A stretch of DNA of 13,517 bases from an uncultured Bacilli bacterium (lineage in GTDB: Bacteria > Bacillota_I > Bacilli_A > RF39 > UBA660), in NCBI GenBank assembly GCA_947624125.1, contig CANQIY010000026.1, positions 1 to 13,517 on the forward strand, in the 5' to 3' direction. Positions 13,415-13,517 of this stretch are shown here, in pieces; the stretch's first letter is position 1; every line of letters begins with the position of its first letter. The notes under the pieces are model-generated. The model saw nothing but the letters and a program-made list of their open reading frames with translations. It was not told the DNA's origin and searched no databases. The position numbers and the translations under genes were made by a program.

Positions 13415-13517
13415 ATGCAAGTTATTAACATTATTAATAAATGGAAAGAGATAAATATTAAGAAGAAATTAATATTGATTTTAGTATTGTTATTTATAAT
13501 ATTATTTATGTATAAAG
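13415..13517 (+). CDS. Membrane-anchored protein, 5' part only
   Basis: ATG 13415 follows a good Shine-Dalgarno (AAAGGGAG, ending 13406) by 8 bp; 34 codons are visible before the window ends. The start, MQVINIINKWKEINIKKK, is basic and is followed by an uninterrupted hydrophobic helix (LILILVLLFIILFMY). This is a signal-anchor or signal-peptide layout, so the product probably faces the cell exterior or is a membrane sensor. The family cannot be told from this fragment. It is the sole visible target of the poly-G promoter. Confidence 0.6.
   Translation, partial: MQVINIINKWKEINIKKKLILILVLLFIILFMYK

Overview
This is a strongly AT-rich stretch (judged by eye, not computed) from a bacterium with all recognisable genes on the + strand. 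A low-GC Firmicute is the best guess, probably a Bacilli/Erysipelotrichia-like gut lineage. Supports are the tilS-ftsH-secG block, Gram-positive style Shine-Dalgarno sites, Rho-independent terminators and an NlpC/P60 cell-wall peptidase, which implies a wall. A release factor 2 gene with an in-frame UGA frameshift site, plus TGG for tryptophan, argues for the standard bacterial code and against a UGA=Trp mycoplasma. The species cannot be named from the sequence.

Positions 1-1440 look like a decaying accessory segment. It holds a 40-codon remnant resembling the N-terminus of a Tn916-type/phage tyrosine integrase, a SEC-C motif pseudogene with Asn/Thr hexapeptide repeats and two in-frame stops, a further decayed coding stretch, and a KilA-N domain protein whose last ~30 codons appear cut off by a one-base frameshift.

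Positions 1440-5445 hold accessory or poorly known genes: an EcsC-family protein, a putative HExxH metallopeptidase, a DUF2798-type membrane protein broken by a 4-bp tandem duplication (with a palindrome inside its promoter spacer), and two proteins I do not recognise. Terminators at ~4051 and ~5404 divide these into short transcription units.

Positions 5446-13350 are envelope and housekeeping genes: a secreted or anchored SH3b/NlpC-P60 peptidoglycan endopeptidase, a large conserved membrane-anchored protein of unknown role, prfB (RF2, start overlapping the preceding stop, with programmed +1 frameshift), tilS (tRNA-Ile lysidine synthetase), ftsH (membrane AAA+ protease, overlapping tilS by 8 bp) and secG (Sec translocon subunit, 1 bp after ftsH). 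A strong terminator follows secG.

The most striking signal is at the right edge. A new transcription unit starts with a near-consensus sigma-A promoter whose 16-bp spacer contains an uninterrupted run of nine Gs. This layout matches known phase-variable promoters and drives a membrane-anchored protein that runs off the window. The second most unusual feature is a SAP/Rho-N-like helical motif at the very C-terminus of FtsH.
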